A stretch of DNA of 9,391 nucleotides from JANNRW01 sp031401815 (GTDB lineage: Bacteria; Desulfobacterota; Desulfuromonadia; Geobacterales; DSM-12255). The translations under genes were made by a program, and so were the position numbers. This document shows, piece by piece, positions 1 through 5,617 of this stretch. How positions within the stretch are numbered: the first letter of the stretch is position 1; every line of letters starts with the position of its first letter. Under the pieces are notes generated by a model that was not told the origin of the DNA, did no database searches, and saw only the letters and a list, made by a program, of their open reading frames with translations. Location: the NCBI GenBank assembly GCA_031401815.1, contig JANNRW010000452.1:1-9391 (forward strand), read 5' to 3'.

Positions 1-609
1 GGCTGCCAAGAGCATCTCCATTGCCCGCTCGATCTGCCTTGGATGCCCTTCAACAGTAGGTTTGTAGCTTCTCAGCTCTATGGTCTCCGGGTACTTGAAT
101 TCAGTCTGGGCAATCTGCACATCTTTCGGTATATCAACCAGTACAGGGCCTGGACGGCCAGTACGGGCTATATAGAAAGCTTTTTTCAGAATTGTCGCCA
201 GATCCTTTACATCCTTAACCAGAAAATTGTGTTTTGTGCAAGGACGGGTAATGCCGATGATATCAACCTCCTGAAAGGCATCGTTGCCGATCAGCGGCGT
301 AGGAACCTGACCCGTAATGATAACCAGAGGTATTGAATCCATGTACGCAGTGGCAATACCGGTTACCGTATTGGTTGCACCGGGGCCAGAGGTGGCGATC
401 ATTACCCCCACCTTCCCGGTTGCCCGGGCATAACCGTCAGCCGCATGAGTCCCCGCCTGCTCGTGACGGGGCAGAATATGCCTGATCTCCTTGAAGCTGT
501 ATAGTTCATCGTAAATATTTATGACCGTGCCACCAGGATAACCGAAAACAAGATCGACACCTTCCCGCTTGAGGCACTCAAAAAGTATTCTTGCACCATT
601 CATTTTCAT
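1..609 (-). CDS. ilvB: Acetolactate synthase large subunit, N-terminal part (cut by left edge)
   Basis: Catalytic subunit of acetohydroxyacid synthase. It uses thiamine diphosphate to join two pyruvates (or pyruvate and 2-oxobutyrate) in the first common step of valine, leucine and isoleucine synthesis. Only the first 203 of about 560 residues are present. They show the TPP-binding N-terminal domain: FGYPGG (22-27), RHEQAGTHAADGYAR (48-62) with the expected catalytic Glu50, SGPGATN (74-80) and GQVPTPLIGNDAFQE (100-114). The start at 609 gives MKMNGARILFECLKREG and lies 7 bases after a GGGAGG ribosome site. ATG codons at 603 and 599 are less well placed; the one at 599 is out of frame. It lies downstream of ilvD on the same strand, so the two are probably co-transcribed, with ilvN and ilvC likely beyond the edge (inference). 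The gap to ilvD contains a large palindromic element. Confidence 0.95.
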   Translation of the reverse strand, partial: MKMNGARILFECLKREGVDLVFGYPGGTVINIYDELYSFKEIRHILPRHEQAGTHAADGYARATGKVGVMIATSGPGATNTVTGIATAYMDSIPLVIITGQVPTPLIGNDAFQEVDIIGITRPCTKHNFLVKDVKDLATILKKAFYIARTGRPGPVLVDIPKDVQIAQTEFKYPETIELRSYKPTVEGHPRQIERAMEMLLAA

Positions 610-657
610 ATATTTTCCTCCCGTATCAGGGAAATCGTCTTTTTTTATGCCCCACAT

Positions 658-773
658 AAACGGCAATTTTTCGCAAGATCAAGGCTGTCGAAGGATTGCG
701 CGGAGGCGTAGCAGCGCTACGCCGCACAAGCGATCCTGAAGACTTACGCAGATATTGCGGAAAAGTGACGTTT
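658..773. repeat. 116-bp palindromic intergenic element between ilvD and ilvB
   Basis: The core is a perfect 8-bp stem, GGCGTAGC (705-712) and GCTACGCC (716-723), with a 3-base loop. Outside it the arms keep pairing imperfectly to the ends: AGGATTGC pairs with GCGATCCT, and the left outer arm beginning AAACGGCA matches the reverse complement of the right outer arm, which begins AAACGTCA. Both outer arms also share a CTTTTTCGCAA-like block. The element starts 7 bases past the ilvD stop and ends about 30 bases before the ilvB ribosome site. It has no T-run placed as in an intrinsic terminator. It resembles a REP- or MITE-like element; any effect on ilvD-ilvB read-through or mRNA stability is inference. 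Confidence 0.75.
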
Positions 774-779
774 ACCAAG

Positions 780-2435
780 CTACTCGGTAACTGCTCCGGT
801 ATGTGCTGACGTCACCACCTTCGCATACCTTGCCAGCCAGCCGGTCTTGATTTTCGGTTCAGGCCTGTGCCATTTTGACCAGCGCTCATCCAGAATCGAT
901 GTGCTCACAAGAAGTTCCAGCTTTCTGTTCGGAATGTCGAGACGGATTCTGTCCCCCTCCTCGACCAAAGCAATAGGCCCACCTTCAGCTGCCTCTGGAG
1001 AGATATGTCCAATACAGGGGCCACGGGTTCCACCGGAGAAACGACCGTCCGTAACCAGGGCAACCGAATCACCCAGCCCCATCCCCATGATAGCCGCAGT
1101 AGGAGCGAGCATTTCCCGCATCCCTGGCCCACCCTTTGGCCCTTCATACCGGATAACCACAACATCGCCGGATTTGATCCGCCCCTCCATGATAGCTGCC
1201 ATGGCAAGCTCCTCGGAATCAAAGCAGCGGGCAAGCCCCTCGAACTGCATCATCTGGGCAGAAACCCCGGACTGTTTGACAACTGCCCCCTTCGGCGCAA
1301 GATTGCCAAAGAGGACAGCGATACCTCCTTCAATTTTCACCGGATTATCAAGTGACCTGATAACTGTTTCATCAACATTTTCTACACTGGCGGCAATTTG
1401 CAATGTCGATAAGCCAAAAACCGTCGGATTATCCTTGATCTTGCTCCCCAGCTGTTTCAGCACACCCGCAACCCCGCCTGCAACATCCAGGTCTTCCATG
1501 AAGTGCTCTCCGGCAGGATTCATGGATGCAAGCTGCGGTGTCTCTTTGGCAAGTTCGTCAAAGAGTTCCAGAGGGAGTTCCACCCCGGCATCCCGCGCAA
1601 TCGCCAAGAGGTGCAGCACAGTATTGGAAGAGCCGCCTAAAGCCAGATCCACCCGGATGGCATTCTCAAATGCAGCACGAGTCATGATACTGCGCGGCGT
1701 TACATTATTCTGCACCAGTTCAACTATCTTCTCACCCGAAGCATAAGCTATCCGTCTCTTCAGAGCAGACACCGCCAGCGCCGTACCGCAACGTGGCAAG
1801 CTCATCCCGAGGGTCTCGGTCAGAATCGCCATGGTATTGGCAGTAAAGAGCCCCTGGCAGGAGCCCATGCCCGGACAGGCGTTATCCTCGCAGACCTGCA
1901 ACTCCTTTGCATCAATTACACCGGCTTTGTAACGAGCCATTGCCTCGAACGTATCGGTTACAAAGGAGTACTTTCGTCCGGCCTCACCCCGGCCGCTCAT
2001 CATAGGCCCTGCGGTAACCACAATACAGGGGATATCAAGCCTGGCGGCAGCCATCAGCATGCCGGGGGTAATCTTGTCGCAGTTGGTAAGGAGCACCAGG
2101 CCATCCAACCGATGCGCTTCGGCCACTGATTCGACCATATCCGCGATAAGTTCACGGGTCGGCAGAGAGTAATGCATCCCTTTATGCCCCATGGCGATGC
2201 CGTCACAAACACCCGGAATCCCGAAAAAGAGCGCATATCCGCCGCCGGAGTGAACCCCCTTTTCGATAAACCGCTCCAGATCACGCATCCCTACATGGCC
2301 GGGGATCAGATCGGTAAAGCTGGTGGCAACGCCGATGAACGGTTTGTCAAAGGCGCTGTCAGGCATGCCGGTTCCTTTCAAAAGAGCACGGTGCGGCGTT
2401 CTTTCCAGACCTTTTTTGATGGTATCGCTGCGCAT
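780..2435 (-). CDS. ilvD: Dihydroxy-acid dehydratase
   Basis: Iron-sulphur dehydratase that converts 2,3-dihydroxy-isovalerate or -methylvalerate to the 2-oxo acid, the third step of branched-chain amino-acid synthesis. The protein is 551 residues, normal for the family. Visible motifs are GVCDGIAMGHKGM (75-87), the first IlvD/Edd signature around NCDKITPGM (118-126), CPGMGSCQGLFTANTM (187-202), and the second signature GRFSGGTRGPCIGHISP (464-480), where Ser467 is the likely catalytic base. Cys119 and Cys193 are expected cluster ligands. The N-terminus has SFTDLIPGH, as in the oxygen-labile E. coli type, instead of the TPCN motif of [2Fe-2S] forms; the cluster type is inferred. The start at 2435 (MRSDTIKKGLERTPHR) is preceded by GGAG 8 bases upstream. 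A TTG at 2456 would add seven residues but has no better ribosome site and departs from family N-termini. Confidence 0.97.
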   Translation of the reverse strand: MRSDTIKKGLERTPHRALLKGTGMPDSAFDKPFIGVATSFTDLIPGHVGMRDLERFIEKGVHSGGGYALFFGIPGVCDGIAMGHKGMHYSLPTRELIADMVESVAEAHRLDGLVLLTNCDKITPGMLMAAARLDIPCIVVTAGPMMSGRGEAGRKYSFVTDTFEAMARYKAGVIDAKELQVCEDNACPGMGSCQGLFTANTMAILTETLGMSLPRCGTALAVSALKRRIAYASGEKIVELVQNNVTPRSIMTRAAFENAIRVDLALGGSSNTVLHLLAIARDAGVELPLELFDELAKETPQLASMNPAGEHFMEDLDVAGGVAGVLKQLGSKIKDNPTVFGLSTLQIAASVENVDETVIRSLDNPVKIEGGIAVLFGNLAPKGAVVKQSGVSAQMMQFEGLARCFDSEELAMAAIMEGRIKSGDVVVIRYEGPKGGPGMREMLAPTAAIMGMGLGDSVALVTDGRFSGGTRGPCIGHISPEAAEGGPIALVEEGDRIRLDIPNRKLELLVSTSILDERWSKWHRPEPKIKTGWLARYAKVVTSAHTGAVTE

Positions 2436-2474
2436 AGCTGTTTCTCCGTCCCGCAATTATTTTCCAACAAAAAG

Positions 2475-2516
2475 TTCAGTTTCGTGAAAACTGTTGTAAG
2501 CATCACGGAAACTGAA
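2475..2516. promoter_or_regulatory. Inverted repeat in the ilvD leader
   Basis: TTCAGTTTCGTGA (2475-2487) and TCACGGAAACTGAA (2503-2516) are complementary except for one extra base, with a 15-base spacer. The repeat lies about 40 bases before the ilvD start, inside the predicted leader on the minus strand. It could form an mRNA hairpin next to the ribosome site or be a DNA operator. No poly-T run follows it, so it is not an intrinsic terminator. Confidence 0.5.
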
Positions 2517-2556
2517 GCTTTTCAGATATGTTAGGGGAAAATAGTGAACGAACAAG

Positions 2557-2583
2557 ATAATACAAATAGCTACAAGCTGTCAA
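2557..2583 (-). promoter_or_regulatory. Predicted sigma70-type promoter of ilvD
   Basis: On the minus strand a perfect TTGACA (2583-2578) is followed after 15 bases by TATTAT (2562-2557), 5 of 6 to consensus. The spacing is short; a 17-base reading would use the weaker TTATCT. Transcription would start near 2550, leaving a leader of about 115 bases before the ATG at 2435. It lies downstream of the terminator at 2723-2753, consistent with ilvD having its own promoter. Confidence 0.45.
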
Positions 2584-2606
2584 CAGATTCGGGAGGAAGG
2601 TTGTTA

Positions 2607-2637
2607 GATAAAGCAGTTTCACCGCTCAGGCTTTATC
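2607..2637. promoter_or_regulatory. Inverted repeat upstream of the ilvD promoter, possible activator site
   Basis: GATAAAGC (2607-2614) and GCTTTATC (2630-2637) are perfect 8-bp arms around a 15-base spacer. On the minus strand the centre falls about 70 bases upstream of the predicted ilvD start point and just ahead of the -35 box. That is where activators such as LysR-type regulators commonly bind. The regulator is unknown and the role is inferred from position alone. Confidence 0.4.
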
Positions 2638-2722
2638 ACCTTCCGACCTGAACTCATCTCTTCTCACCGAACAGACTCAAGGAACATAAATGGGTACTCT
2701 TCTGCGCTCAGCCCGGCAATGC

Positions 2723-2753
2723 AAAAAAAAGGGGCTGACATCGTCAGCCCCTT
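2723..2753 (-). terminator. Intrinsic terminator after aroF and the RNA candidate
   Basis: Read on the minus strand, a perfect 9-bp GGGGCTGAC / GTCAGCCCC stem with a 3-base loop is followed at once by eight T (2730-2723). Two further A-T pairs extend the stem. This is a textbook Rho-independent terminator. It ends transcription coming from aroF or from the RNA candidate before the ilvD promoter. Confidence 0.93.
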
Positions 2754-2763
2754 CCTTGTAAAG

Positions 2764-2884
2764 CTCTCCATCATGCCGTGGACTTATAAGAACCTCTGGG
2801 CGAGTTCTTAATAGGTGGAGGTCTGGAAGCCGCTTCAGGCAGATCCCGCTTACTGAGGGCAGCACACCACGGCTGGAAAAGACC
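2764..2884 (-). ncRNA. Candidate structured small RNA between aroF and ilvD (6S-like layout)
   Basis: As minus-strand RNA, a long closing stem pairs UUUUCCA-GCCGUGG (2880-2867) with CCACGGC (2781-2775) and UGGAGAG (2770-2764), with a 4-base bulge and some G-U pairs. Inside lie an unpaired stretch starting UGUGCUGCC, a short hairpin around 2820-2846 (UCUG/CAGA, GAAG/CUUC) and a second hairpin UAAGAAC/GUUCUUA (2810-2787). An AT-rich block with a TATAAA-like -10 (2895-2890) would start transcription near 2884, and the terminator at 2723 would end it, giving about 160 bases. A long closing stem, an open centre and a hairpin on its 3' side after CACCU recall 6S RNA, but the terminal stem is much shorter than in E. 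coli. It could instead be a structured aroF 3' UTR. Confidence 0.4.
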
Positions 2885-2983
2885 CCCGGTTTATAAAATA
2901 TTCCGCCAGGGTTTTGCAGTTACACGAGCATGACAGAGAGCAATATGTAGCTATGTTGATTCTAAAGAGCTGCTTCTCAGAAA

Positions 2984-4012
2984 TCAAGAGCTTTTCTTCG
3001 CACTGAAACCAAGATATTCGTTCAGCCGTCCCAGTTCAGACATCAGCTGCTCAAACCCGGCAAAAGTGAGCGACTGGGGGCCGTCTGACAGCGCCTTTTC
3101 CGGTTCAGGATGAACTTCCACCAGAATTCCGTGAGCGCCGGAAACAAGGGCAGCTTTTGACATTGGGGGGACAAGGCTCCGTTTGCCAGTGGCATGGGAA
3201 GGATCGACCATCACCGGCAGATGGGAAATCTCCTTTATGAGCGGGACAATGGAGAGATCCAGAGTGTTGCGCGTGGCGGTCTCGAAGGTGCGGATTCCAC
3301 GCTCGCAGAGTATAACATTGGGGTTCCCCTCTGCCAGGATATACTCCGCAGCGGCCAGGAACTCCTCCAGAGTCGCGCTCATGCCACGTTTGAGGAGCAC
3401 CGGTTTTTTACATCTCCCCACTTCGCGAAGCAGGTCAAAATTCTGCATGTTCCGGGCACCGATCTGGAGCAGATCAGCTGCTTCTGCGACAAGTGCAACC
3501 GTGTCAGGACTCATGACTTCGGTTACGATGGGGAGACCGGTCTCTTCTCTCGCCAGAACGAGCAGCTTCAACCCCTCCTCCCTTAACCCCTGGAAAGTAT
3601 GGGGCCCGGTTCTGGGTTTGAAAGCTCCGCCCCGCAGAAGGTCTGCGCCTGCTTTTTTGACCGCCGAAGCGGTCTTCAGGATCTGTTCTCTACTCTCTAC
3701 AGCACAGGGGCCTGCCACGACTACCGGCTTTTTCCCCTCACCGATCTCTACGCCACGAACCTTTACAATCGTATTTTTCGGATGAAAATCCCTGGAGACC
3801 AGTTTGTAAGGTTTGGAAACATGGATAACCTGACTGACTCCCGGAAGGTCGCGGATTGTGGTGTCGTCCACATAACCTTTGTTGCCAAGAACACCGATGG
3901 CAGTTCGTTCACTCCCCGGAATCGGGGCTGCAATAAGACCCATGGCTTCTATTGCTTTCGTTACTGCTGCAATCTGCTTGTCACCTGCCTTGTGATGCAT
4001 GACTATGAGCAT
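2984..4012 (-). CDS. aroF: 3-deoxy-7-phosphoheptulonate (DAHP) synthase, type I-beta
   Basis: Condenses phosphoenolpyruvate and erythrose 4-phosphate to DAHP, the entry step of the shikimate pathway. The 342-residue protein has an N-terminal ferredoxin-like regulatory domain (about 1-75; MLIVMHHKAGDKQ) and a TIM-barrel catalytic domain, the layout of the Thermotoga enzyme, which tyrosine and phenylalanine inhibit. Motifs seen are GPCAVES (101-107), KPRTGPHTFQG (132-142), GARNMQNF (185-192), LLKRGM (206-211) and DPSHATGKRSLV (270-281). The four metal ligands expected from that enzyme are present as Cys103, His273, Glu299 and Asp310. The start at 4012 follows AAGGAG by about 7 bases; the reading frame runs upstream to 4060, but that extension has no family similarity. 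No Trp, Tyr or Phe leader peptide is visible upstream. The gene symbol is by family. Confidence 0.95.
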   Translation of the reverse strand: MLIVMHHKAGDKQIAAVTKAIEAMGLIAAPIPGSERTAIGVLGNKGYVDDTTIRDLPGVSQVIHVSKPYKLVSRDFHPKNTIVKVRGVEIGEGKKPVVVAGPCAVESREQILKTASAVKKAGADLLRGGAFKPRTGPHTFQGLREEGLKLLVLAREETGLPIVTEVMSPDTVALVAEAADLLQIGARNMQNFDLLREVGRCKKPVLLKRGMSATLEEFLAAAEYILAEGNPNVILCERGIRTFETATRNTLDLSIVPLIKEISHLPVMVDPSHATGKRSLVPPMSKAALVSGAHGILVEVHPEPEKALSDGPQSLTFAGFEQLMSELGRLNEYLGFSAKKSS

Positions 4013-4041
4013 TGAAAGCTCCTTTTTGACTGATTTTGGCA

Positions 4042-4070
4042 ACAATAGCAGGCATAACAATGCCGGTCAA
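4042..4070 (-). promoter_or_regulatory. Predicted aroF promoter with a palindrome in the spacer
   Basis: On the minus strand TTGACC (4070-4065; 5 of 6) and TATTGT (4047-4042; 4 of 6) are separated by exactly 17 bases. The spacer holds a perfect inverted repeat, GGCAT-AACA-ATGCC (4051-4064). A repressor bound there would block polymerase, so it is a plausible operator. Transcription would start near 4035, about 22 bases before the aroF ATG. Confidence 0.5.
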
Positions 4071-4171
4071 CTTTTCTGCCTAATTCATGATATGCGGTGT
4101 TTTTTTATGAGGGATGTGATATGGTTTTGAAAATTGAAGCAATGAAGTTCAGAGTATAAGGAGACTGTGTC

Positions 4172-4396
4172 ATGAACTGTCATGTTCAGATAAATCCCCG
4201 TATCTGCAACGGGAAACCGGTAATAACCGGAACACGCATCCCTGTTTCGGTTATCCTTGATCAGATGGCTGTTTTGGGTTCGGTTGAAAATATCCTGGAA
4301 TTCTATCCTGAACTGAGCCGTGAACAGGTTGTAGGTACACTTCAGTACTGTCATTCGCTTATTGAGCACACCGAGTTCGAATTTCTGGCAGCATGA
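4172..4396 (+). CDS. DUF433 antitoxin (VapB45-like)
   Basis: Small 74-residue DUF433 protein: INPRICNGKPVITGTRIPVSVIL (about 7-29, the conserved GKPVITGTRIPV block), then a helical part with SVENILEFYPELSREQV (37-53). In this family the domain forms a winged helix that binds DNA and neutralises a DUF5615 nuclease partner. The order here, antitoxin first with its stop overlapping the toxin start (ATGA at 4393-4396), fits that role. The start follows AAGGAG by about 8 bases. It is divergent from aroF, with a 159-base gap. As in other type II modules the pair probably represses its own promoter, but I cannot pin down that promoter: TATAAG at 4156-4161 lies too close to the ribosome site to be convincing. 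Confidence 0.85.
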   Translation: MNCHVQINPRICNGKPVITGTRIPVSVILDQMAVLGSVENILEFYPELSREQVVGTLQYCHSLIEHTEFEFLAA

Positions 4397-4752
4397 ACTT
4401 CCTCCTTGATCAGATGTTTGATCGCCGAATACTTGCAGCATTGCGCGAACAGGGCTTCAATGTAGTGTCTGTTTCAGAAATAGGCATGGCCACTTCTGAT
4501 GATGCCGAAATAATGCAATGGTCTATTAACAACGAACGAACCGTCATCACTTTAGATGAGCACTTTGGCGACTGGACGGTATTACCTCTTACACAACATC
4601 ATGGCGTTATCCGCCTTAAAGTCAATCCAGCCACAACAGAGCTTACCCTCGATCTCCTTCTTCCGTTTCTTGAACACCATTCCAATAGAGACTTCAGTAA
4701 TTGCCTGGTCATTGTTCGAACAACCGGAATAAGATGGATTATGACGGCATGA
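4393..4752 (+). CDS. DUF5615 PIN-like toxin (VapC45-like ribonuclease)
   Basis: A 119-residue protein of the DUF5615 / Mut7-C-like PIN group, the usual partner of DUF433. It starts with MNFLLDQMFDRRILAALREQGF, then VSEIGMATSDDAEIMQWS (27-44) and RTVITLDEHFGD (49-60). Likely metal-binding acidic residues are Asp6, Asp36/Asp37 or Glu39, Asp55 and possibly Asp60. Most members read LLDEN at the first motif; here it is LLDQM, so one commonly acidic position is Gln7, which may or may not weaken activity. Translation is coupled to the antitoxin by the 4-base overlap. Hand counts of single 60-base lines give 40-48% G+C here against about 65% for a line of groEL, which suggests acquisition by transfer (inference). 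Confidence 0.85.
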   Translation: MNFLLDQMFDRRILAALREQGFNVVSVSEIGMATSDDAEIMQWSINNERTVITLDEHFGDWTVLPLTQHHGVIRLKVNPATTELTLDLLLPFLEHHSNRDFSNCLVIVRTTGIRWIMTA

Positions 4753-4768
4753 ACCTTCTGTTATGAGA

Positions 4769-4796
4769 TTGCATTATCGGTGCATTCAAGTAAAAT
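4769..4796 (+). promoter_or_regulatory. Possible promoter of the first DUF507 gene
   Basis: TTGCAT (4769-4774) and TAAAAT (4791-4796; 5 of 6 to consensus) are 16 bases apart in the short gap after the toxin gene. Transcription would start near 4803, just ahead of the AAGGAG ribosome site. The -35 half is weak, so read-through from the toxin-antitoxin operon is also possible. Confidence 0.35.
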
Positions 4797-4817
4797 GCCC
4801 CTCAAAAGGAGCTTCCC

Positions 4818-5105
4818 ATGCACCTGAAAGATGAACAGATCAACCGCCTTGGCGAAAAGATTCTTAATGATCTCTCTACTGCCGGACAAATTCTACTTAA
4901 AAAAGACCGGGGTGCTGCACTTAATGCCGTAAAAGCAGCAATTGCAGCTGATCTTCAGGCAGAAGCAGCCCTGGATCGCGATACAGAGCGGGTCTTGACG
5001 GAAAATCTTGCCGCACTGGGGCGGGGTGCAGCAGAGATTGACCGGCAGAAGATGTTCCGGATGATCAAGGCAAAGCTGGCGAAAGATCGAAATATGGTGC
5101 TTTGA
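4818..5105 (+). CDS. DUF507 family protein, first of two
   Basis: A 95-residue protein with no signal peptide or membrane segment. It begins MHLKDEQINRLGEKILNDL and ends in a basic helix, FRMIKAKLAKDRNMVL. The opening pattern (M-x-[LI]-x-[ED]-[DE]-x-[IV], then a basic amphipathic helix) and its similarity to the neighbour at 5210 place it in DUF507, a family of unknown function. It is largely helical: residues 34-75 alternate Ala-rich and charged stretches (GAALNAVKAAIAADLQAEAA). The start follows AAGGAG by 6 bases. The second paralogue is 104 bases downstream on the same strand, suggesting duplication and a shared transcript or complex (inference). Confidence 0.75.
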   Translation: MHLKDEQINRLGEKILNDLSTAGQILLKKDRGAALNAVKAAIAADLQAEAALDRDTERVLTENLAALGRGAAEIDRQKMFRMIKAKLAKDRNMVL

Positions 5106-5108
5106 GGC

Positions 5109-5181
5109 AGGAGTCAGGGGTCAGTATTCAGTATTCAGGAATGCGATTACCTTCTGACTACTGACCCCTGACTCCTGACTA
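5109..5181. repeat. Heptamer-periodic inverted repeat between the DUF507 genes
   Basis: The left arm 5109-5131 and right arm 5154-5176 are reverse complements at 22 of 23 positions, with a 22-base loop. Both arms are built of 7-bp units: AGGAGTC, AGGGGTC, AGTATTC, AGTATTC on the left and CTGACTA, CTGACCC, CTGACTC, CTGACTA on the right. The left arm starts 3 bases past the first DUF507 stop. It resembles the short tandem heptamer repeats described in cyanobacteria and found between genes in other bacteria. No T-run follows, so it is not a classical terminator, although the RNA would fold strongly. Confidence 0.85.
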
Positions 5182-5209
5182 CTTCTTCTAACTAATAAAA
5201 GGATTATCC

Positions 5210-5479
5210 ATGCAGATATCTGAAGACCGTATCTCCCATATTGCTCACCGGGTGATGGACAAGCTCTGGCAGGACGATCTTGCGGATTTTCCGGAAGAGA
5301 GCCGTGCCTTGCAGATGGTCAAGAACTCCATCACAGCCTTTTTTTCCATAGCAGATGAAATTGACGAGGCTGTTCGCAAAAAGCTTGCTTCCTACGGTCA
5401 ATCCAAGCTCCCAGGCAGCCGCGAATGGGAAGTTCTTTACCGGAAGTTCTACGAAGAAGAGGTTGCGAAAAGGAAATGA
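5210..5479 (+). CDS. DUF507 family protein, second of two
   Basis: An 89-residue protein of the same DUF507 family as the gene at 4818 but clearly diverged. It begins MQISEDRISHIAHRVMDKLWQDD, closer to the family consensus than the first copy. It continues with helical segments (ESRALQMVKNSITAFFSIADEIDEAVRKKLAS, about 31-62) and ends GSREWEVLYRKFYEEEVAKRK, where the aromatic W-x-x-L-Y-x-K-F-Y-x-E-E motif is characteristic of many members. The ribosome site is AAAAGGA, about 7 bases before the ATG. No catalytic motif is apparent and its function is unknown. An ATG at 5476 overlaps its stop codon (ATGA), which might mark the former start of the next gene. Confidence 0.82.
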   Translation: MQISEDRISHIAHRVMDKLWQDDLADFPEESRALQMVKNSITAFFSIADEIDEAVRKKLASYGQSKLPGSREWEVLYRKFYEEEVAKRK

Positions 5480-5505
5480 TGATGGCTGCGCAAGTTATCA
5501 ACAAA

Positions 5506-5617
5506 AATCCCCTCCCCTCTGGCGGGGGAGGGTCAGGGTGGGGGGGATGTTGCCATGATATCAGCAGATAGCAGCTTCACCCACCCCCTGACCCCCTCCC
5601 GTCAAGGGAGGGGGAAA
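5506..5617. repeat. G/C-tract inverted repeat that runs into the lipoprotein gene
   Basis: The left arm (5506-5546) and right arm (5578-5617) are imperfect reverse complements of about 40 bases. Both carry a GGGTCAGGG-type block (CCCTGACCC on the right). Each arm also has its own hairpin; the right one is perfect, CCCCCTCCC (5592-5600), GTCAA loop, GGGAGGGGG (5606-5614). The right arm lies within the first codons of the next gene and encodes THPLTPSRQGRGK, a typical translation of this sort of dispersed repeat. The element therefore appears to have been inserted next to, or into, the gene start. Confidence 0.75.

Noticed and set aside
43..336. A 97-codon plus-strand frame near the left edge
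   Set aside because: Antisense to ilvB, which shows complete family motifs over the same bases.
847..1746. A 299-codon open frame on the plus strand
   Set aside because: It lies antisense to ilvD, is Ser/Pro/Arg-rich without any family motif, and exists only because the opposite strand is a codon-biased gene.
2436..2456. An upstream TTG start for ilvD adding seven residues
   Set aside because: The ATG at 2435 has a GGAG at good spacing and gives the family N-terminus MRSDTIKKGLERTPHR.
2436..2760. A T-box or amino-acid leader-peptide attenuator for ilvD
   Set aside because: No T-box core sequence, no short frame rich in Ile, Val or Leu before the terminator, and a promoter-like pair lies after the terminator, so it more likely ends upstream transcription.
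2677..2865. A 62-codon minus-strand frame in the aroF-ilvD gap
   Set aside because: It runs through the terminator and the paired RNA structure, has no ribosome site and no recognisable sequence.
4085..4441. A 118-codon minus-strand frame over the antitoxin gene
   Set aside because: Its translation has no family features, and the plus strand encodes a clear DUF433 protein with a ribosome site.
5109..5181. CRISPR-like repeats
   Set aside because: The units are 7 bp in inverted arms, with no unique spacers of constant length and no cas genes.
5476..5571. A 31-codon frame starting in the stop of the second DUF507 gene
   Set aside because: It is mostly repeat sequence (Gly/Pro-rich), so it is not called as a gene, although its start may be a relic of the lipoprotein's former start.
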